A stretch of DNA of 64,000 bases from Endomychus coccineus. Lineage: Eukaryota > Arthropoda > Insecta > Coleoptera > Endomychidae. The position numbers and the translations under genes are program-made. The stretch spans positions 70,596,633-70,660,632 of the forward strand of contig OY294068.1 in the NCBI GenBank assembly GCA_958510875.1, written 5' to 3'. Below are positions 59,492 through 64,000 of the stretch, piece after piece. Within the stretch, counting starts at the first letter, position 1; each line of letters opens with the position of its first letter. Below the pieces are notes generated by a model, which ran no database searches, was not told where the DNA came from, and was given only the letters and a program-made list of their open reading frames with translations.

Positions 59492-59943
59492 TTTTGTACA
59501 TTGGCTTCCCTAAATCTGAAGTATCATCAAACAAAGATAAGCTTCCATTAAATGATTCAGTAAGTGTAGAAGAGTTATCTTCATGTTTTTGTGTTTTAGT
59601 CTGAAACCTATAAACATAGAATGTAATATTTCAAGCTATTTTGGTAAAATTTCACTTACTTTATTGGGGAACTTGGATTTTGTGGTTTTAAAAACGATGA
59701 TCCTATTGTTCTGCTTGTCAGAAGATGCTGTCAAAGTAGAACTGTCATTAAACGAAGCACATTTTCTTCTGATGATTCTATTAAATGGGGGATAGCAGTT
59801 TTTAAAATGTGCATAATCCCTGATTTGTTTATTTGAATATCTTCTGGTAAAAAAAGTTTAGAGCAGACTATCATACCATACTGAAGAACAAGTTGAAGAT
59901 ATCTAGACCACCGGTCAATTTGAATACAGTCTTTTGGAACCCT
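59492..59943 (-). pseudogene. THAP-domain and linker exons of a P-like transposase relic
   Basis: After an acceptor (TTATTTTAG, 59944) the minus strand reads 'VPKDCIQIDRWSRYLQLVLQ' and 'VCSKLFLPEDIQ', the second half of a THAP domain (usual 'CSKHF', so the zinc-binding His is Leu here), to 'LKTAIP'. A run of five C then shifts frame; the next frame continues 'FNRIIRRKCASFNDSSTLTA' to 'KSKFPNK' and a donor GTAAGT. A second exon starts at 59600 ('TKTQKHEDNSSTLTESFNGS', 'LFDDTSDLGKPMYK') and runs into the Harbinger element at 59491. With that insertion ignored, the frame meets TAG at 56125-56127. The C-terminal part of the same type of protein is at 55319-55990. Confidence 0.65.
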
Positions 59944-60011
59944 AAAATAAGTATGATGTAATATACAGTTTTTTATGTCTAGAATCTATATGCAAATAAA
60001 TTGTCATATTA

Positions 60012-60092
60012 CCTATATGATGCATGATATTTTCATAATATATATGTAATATGTGATCTCATAAATATTTGTTATTTACTGTTTAAAACATA
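60012..60092. repeat. Local direct duplication, copy 1
   Basis: GATGCATGATATTTTCATAA and ATATATGTAATATGTGATCT, then CATAAATATTTGTTATTTAC, recur with about 10 percent change at 61018-61098, 1 kb away in the same orientation. The two copies bracket the exon-like frame at 60370-60641. Confidence 0.8.
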
Positions 60093-60369
60093 CGGTCAGA
60101 TCGATTTTCTCTCATAGGAATACCAACCCCCATCCCTCAATGAAGATTTAAATTTTGAAACAACACCTTTAACCTTTTGATGTGAGAAATATTTGTTTGA
60201 AGCTGATTTACATGACCTAAAGTCACGGCAGAGTTCTTTAAATGACGGTTAAATTTTCGTAAAAGATTATTGCAAAAATTAACCCATTTTTTTGAGGATT
60301 ATGTATGCAATTATTTAGATATTTTTTTTGAGCAAAATAAAATAATCGTTACTTACCTATAATGGAGGT

Positions 60370-60641
60370 TTATTGATGAAATGATTTTGGTTTACGTAAT
60401 CTCCTAGATGATAATGCTTGATTGATGGATTGCTTTGAAGGTTGAATGTTCTCCTTTTCTTCACCGGTTTTAACAAACTCTAATTTGATGGCAGAATTAG
60501 CTTTTTCCTCTTCTTTACGTCCTCTATAAACTACAGAATGTGCACCGGCGTTGAATTCTTCGATATAATCCATTAAAATACTGCTCATCCTCTTCGGAAT
60601 TAAACAAATACAATCTCCCAGACCCACTAATATAGTGTCCT
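60370..60641 (-). CDS. Unrecognised exon, divergent from the RECQL gene
   Basis: After an acceptor (TACTCTAG) the minus strand is open for 89 codons: 'DTILVGLGDCICLIPKRMSS', 'ILMDYIEEFNAGAHSVVYRG', 'EEKENIQPSKQ' (KEN-box-like), ending 'RLRKPKSFHQ' and TAA at 60370-60372. A strong donor (TATAG|GTAAGTAAC, about 60357) lies 13 bp past the stop. A possible first exon donor (CAGAT|GTAAGTTC) is near 61133. The composition is strongly protein-like, so an exon is likely, but I do not recognise the protein and could not join other exons. Confidence 0.4.
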
Positions 60642-60690
60642 AGAGTAGTTTTAACTAATTTTGCTTTATAGGTTATATATGGCTTGCCAA

Positions 60691-60721
60691 CATAGATATT
60701 ATATTATATATAATATCTATG
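60691..60721. mobile_element. 31-bp palindromic micro-insertion with 8-bp TSD
   Basis: Begins CATAGATATTATAT and ends with its exact 14-bp inverse, separated by 3 bp. It is flanked by exact 8-bp direct repeats CTTGCCAA (60683-60690 and 60722-60729), a mixed-composition target that is unlikely to repeat by chance. Shares its 14-bp terminus with 22868-22901. Confidence 0.72.
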
Positions 60722-61017
60722 CTTGCCAATGATGAGGTTGGATGAAAACTAAACAGTTGCCTTTTTTTCACGTATCAACGTGAAAACTAATCAGTTTCCT
60801 TTTCCATGTATCGACAGGAATAGGAAAACTAGATTATTCCAATCCAATTTAATTAGTGGTTATAATTACATGTTGATATGATAGCACAATCGATAAACAT
60901 ATTTTCGTTTTTATTTTAAAATCTTGTTCATGCTCTCATCTTTGTTAGTTGTGTTTCAAACTTTAAATGAAATCAAAAATTCTCTACTCTACTCTACATG
61001 AATATGCAAACAAACTG

Positions 61018-61098
61018 TATTAGATGATGCATGACATTTTCATAAAATATATGTAATATGTAATCTCATAAATATTTGTTATTCACTGCTTAAAGCAT
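61018..61098. repeat. Local direct duplication, copy 2
   Basis: Partner of 60012-60092, same orientation, roughly 10 percent diverged. Confidence 0.8.
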
Positions 61099-61577
61099 TG
61101 AAGCCTTGTCTCTGATGGAAGATACGCCTCTGAACTTACATCTGAAATGACCGTTCCGAATCGTTTTCATAAGTTTTTGAATAAACCCAGCACTTTTTCG
61201 TGATTGTTATAGTTCAATCATATACAAAACAACAAGGAAACTTCTTCCAAAACAATATCACACACTTCCACAATCTTATAAACACTGGAAAGTGCGAAAA
61301 ACACTGAATGAACTGTCAACATCAACAAGTTGTAAATGTTCAAGTTCCAATGTGGCAGACAGATGCTGATCGCTGATTGGTCATGATCATAATATAATAT
61401 ATTTTTAACGCTACGCTTATGGCGCGAGCGATCTCTATCTTTACATCTCTCTGATCTGATATGAATATAAGATCTATGCGTCCTCCACTCTATTACATTC
61501 TCTCTGACTTTTTACAAATTAAAAATTATTTACTTTATTGAAATAGAAATAACGAATTCCTTCAGTTCAAAAACAAG

Positions 61578-62289
61578 ATGTGCAGTAATTTGCACAAAGA
61601 TATTCTTGATTTAGAACGACAAATCAAGCTAATTAAGGAACAACAAAGTATTCTGAACAATAAATTGAAAATCTTGCAATCCAAAAAAGATGAATTACAA
61701 TCGGAATTAGACTTGGAAAAAATCAAAAACAGACCAGATACAGATGAGTGGATAACTCGAAAATTTCCCTGGAGTGAACAGATTAATAAAATTCTTATAG
61801 ATATATTCAAATTTCATGAATTTAAACCCAAACAATTAGCTGCAGTAAATGCAACTTTGGATAAAAAAGATGTATTGCTTCTTATGCCTACAGGTGGAGG
61901 AAAAAGCTTAGCTTACCAATTACCAGCCATTGTTAATAAAGGACTAACATTAGTAATTTCTCCATTAATTTCATTAATTGAAGATCAACTCATTGCATTG
62001 GAGAAGTTTGGCATAAAAGCTGCATCTATAAATGGTTCATCGTCAAAAGAACATAAGAGGAAGATTCATACTTCAATGGCTAGTCTAGGCAAAGATGATT
62101 TGAAATTATTGTATGTGACTCCAGAATGGTTGGCAAAAAGTAAAATATTCATGTCCTATTTGCAAAAATGCTTTGCCGCTGGTAATCTAGATAGGATAGC
62201 TATAGATGAAGTACATTGTTGCTCAACTTGGGGGCATGATTTTCGTACTGAATACAACTATCTAGGCCTATTGAAACCCATGTTTCCAG
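61578..62289 (+). CDS. RECQL: RECQL1-type DNA helicase, first coding exon (partial)
   Basis: 237 codons from MCSNLHKD to 'YLGLLKPMFP', ending at a donor (CCAG|GTAATG, 62289/62290). Residues 5-50 form a coiled coil (heptad-rich 'DILDLERQIKLIKEQQ'), as in RECQ1 N-termini. Then come RecQ motif 0 region (about 79-92, 'FHEFKPKQLAAVN'), Walker A 'MPTGGGKS' (103-110), motif Ia 'VISPLISLIEDQ' (126-137), and motif II 'DEVHCCSTWGHDF' (210-222). A 3'-to-5' ATP-dependent helicase of the nucleus acting on replication forks and recombination intermediates. The remaining helicase half, zinc-binding and winged-helix domains are not found in the 1.7 kb that follows, so they lie beyond the window or past a long intron. 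ATG chosen as the first in frame before the coiled coil. Confidence 0.92.
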
Positions 62290-62923
62290 GTAATGATGAA
62301 GAGAGTAAATTTTAAATAGAAATTTTTGGCATTTACTATCGGTAAATTCATTCAAAATGATAAAAGTAAAATTTAACTAAAACACAATAATAGTAAATTA
62401 GATTGTTTATTCATATTTTACTGAAAACTTTGATCCAGCAGTATATTTACATGCAAACTGTTTTAGCTAAAACAAAATAACGTAAACTCAGATCTATGGA
62501 TTTATGTTATGCTAAAATATTTGAGAAATAAACCTCTATTTTTTAAATTTTTATCAATACAAATAAGTTAAATAATTCATCAATATTCATTTAATATAAT
62601 TCCATGTGAGGCAAAATTTATATACATTTAAAAATTATTTATTTAAATTGACTTACTAGTACCCTTTATTTTTTATTAGCTGTTTTCTGTGTTCTCAATA
62701 ATTGTGTATGAATTAATATATTTTTATATAGCAACATAGGTGTTGTTTCGAATTCAGTTGAAATATTACTTCAAAATTCGAAATTTTCAATCGAAATGTT
62801 GATTCACATATTTAAATATAAATTTTAATTAGATATGAGTGGTTATCAAATGGAAATTAAATATTTCAATCAACACTACTCAAAGTTTTAATCTTGTTTT
62901 GGAAATGAACACTACACTGAATG
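62290..62923. other. Probable first intron of the RECQL gene
   Basis: AT-rich sequence after the splice donor; no exon recognised up to the MITE. Confidence 0.5.
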
Positions 62924-63268
62924 TACAGAGTGGTCCAAATTGGACACTTTTGATAGGAAACACCAATTTCTAGAGAAGATAGAGAAAAACTAGCCTACAT
63001 ATTACGAGGTCGATTTTTAAGAGAAAATGAATGCCGAAAACCGCACTTTGATATCTTGACTTGTTCAAAAGATACAAGGTGTTTTTCAATTTTGTGCATT
63101 TCTGACCCACCCCCGTACTTGTTTATTTATGAATATTTCTGATTTCTGTGAAAACATTCTTGAGACACTTTTTTGAAAGGAATCTAATGGTGTTCCTTGT
63201 TTTTTATTGAAAAATATGGTTTTGAAGTTATGACATAAACTTGTATTTTTTCTTATGGACCACCTGTA
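62924..63268. mobile_element. TA-flanked MITE with TACAG..GTGGTCC ends
   Basis: 345 bp; left TACAGAGTGGTCCAAATTGG, right complement TACAGGTGGTCCATAAG, a short imperfect inverted pair bounded by TA. No coding capacity. Such ends are common in non-autonomous Tc1/mariner elements of insects. Confidence 0.6.
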
Positions 63269-63540
63269 TATTTTTACATATTCGTGTTTGAAATAAAATT
63301 CTCTTTTCAAATATATATAATAGTTGCTACTTCTCTTTCAAAACATTTATTTTGTGGCTATTTTCGACTTATTTTAGATGAATAATCAAAATCTGGGTTG
63401 CCATACCTGAATACGAAACAAAATAGTTCTACATAACTGCTGTTGAAAACAATAATTAGTGCCTATTTTATAATAACTCATTAATTTAATCAAAAAACAG
63501 AATAACAAGAACAAAAATATTACATTTTTAAACTACATAT

Positions 63541-64000
63541 TTACAACATGTGTTCAAATTGAGCACCATTTAAATCGAAACATAATTGACTTCGCTTCCT
63601 AACATTATTGACAGCATTAATTAATTCTACCGCAGGTATTGAACGAAAGGCATGACGCACTGCTGCTTCCAACGCTTCTCGGGAATCAGGATGGCGTTTA
63701 TACGTGAGGTCCTTTATTCTTCCCCAGAGGTAAAAATCTGGAGGCGTAAGATCGGGGATCTTGCCGCCCAATGAACAGGACCCCGGTTGCCAAGCCAATT
63801 ATTGTCCCCAAATATTTCGTTCAAATACGTCGTTATAATGTGTGCGTTATGACACGGTGCCCCGTCTTGTTGGAAGTATACGTGTCCAATTTGTTGTAAT
63901 GGCAAATCATCCATTATAGGTTCGACAAATTCCCGCAATATTTCCACATATCGGGCTGCTGTAAGGTTACCCTCATAGATATGGGGACCGATAAAACTTC
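63541..64000 (-). pseudogene. Tc1/mariner-superfamily transposase, 3' part, cut by the window edge
   Basis: The minus strand reads 'MEILREFVEPIMDDLPLQQI', 'GHVYFQQDGAPCHNAHII' (second catalytic Asp in QQDGAPCH), 'NRGPVHWAARSP', then one frame over 'LTPPDFYLWGRIKDLTYKR' (third Asp in PDFYLWG) to 'SQLCFDLNGAQFEHML' and stop at 63541. This is the DDE_3 domain of the insect Tc1/mariner group with a DUF4817-type helix-turn-helix N-terminus (outside the window). A frameshift near 63770-63790 and other damage suggest an inactive copy. It lies in the presumed RECQL intron, opposite strand. Confidence 0.85.

Noticed and set aside
59289..59534. 81-codon minus-strand frame read as an independent gene
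   Set aside because: It is the tail of the P-like linker exon read through into the Harbinger inverted end; the Gly-rich part is transposon terminus.
59401..59795. Plus-strand frames including a Pro-rich peptide
   Set aside because: Antisense to the Harbinger inverted end and the THAP linker exons.
63086..63310. 74-codon minus-strand frame
   Set aside because: Lies mostly within the TA-flanked MITE and has no transposase or host motif.

Overview
The window is insect nuclear DNA: AT-rich and gene-poor, with GT..AG introns, two zinc-finger genes of the ZAD class that is abundant in insects, and a dense crop of insect-type transposons (mariner, pogo, hAT, Harbinger, P-like, Penelope-like, gypsy, non-LTR). 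The order cannot be fixed from sequence alone; nothing suggests a bacterial or viral replicon.

Four host genes are well supported. (1) ZAD-C2H2 zinc-finger gene, minus strand, 19146-20615, five coding exons, 341 aa. (2) CDC42 small effector homologue (SPEC/CDC42SE), plus strand, 24360-27260, three coding exons, 79 aa, with a 21-nt last coding exon. (3) A paralogue of gene 1, minus strand, 45432-52555, three coding exons, 404 aa, split by a 5.8-kb intron full of repeats. (4) The first coding exon of a RECQL1-type DNA helicase, plus strand, 61578-62289; the rest lies outside the window or was not found. A few exon-like open frames (29229-29509, 39998-40240, 53580-53860, 60370-60641) are reported as unrecognised.

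The rest is mobile-element sediment. 0-14 kb: a Tigger/Jerky-like fossil, two decayed non-LTR elements, a Penelope-like fragment and a candidate hammerhead ribozyme. 14-18 kb: a pogo-group element with perfect ends inserted by TA duplication into one arm of a foldback element, the other arm preserving the empty site. 21-23 kb: two near-identical 8-bp-TSD MITEs 21 bp apart, a third copy reduced to 18 bp, and a 34-bp palindromic micro-insertion. 26 and 50 kb: two foldback elements sharing the same ends and AT-rich 5-bp TSDs. 33-43 kb: Penelope GIY-YIG, a Helitron-like end, an unknown repeat family with a conserved peptide motif, gypsy fragments, a mariner, and a 5'-truncated LINE with 12-bp TSD. 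54-60 kb: a P-type mini-element keeping only a THAP exon, then a P-like/THAP9-like relic broken by a Harbinger element (TTA TSD, MADF exon), itself broken by a hAT element (8-bp TSD). 60-64 kb: a second palindromic micro-insertion, the RECQL exon, a TA-flanked MITE and a truncated Tc1/mariner transposase.

The likeliest undescribed items are the palindromic micro-insertions of about 31-34 bp with perfect 8-bp TSDs, the AGTCCARGCAA foldback family, and the 23/37-kb repeat family with a conserved peptide motif.
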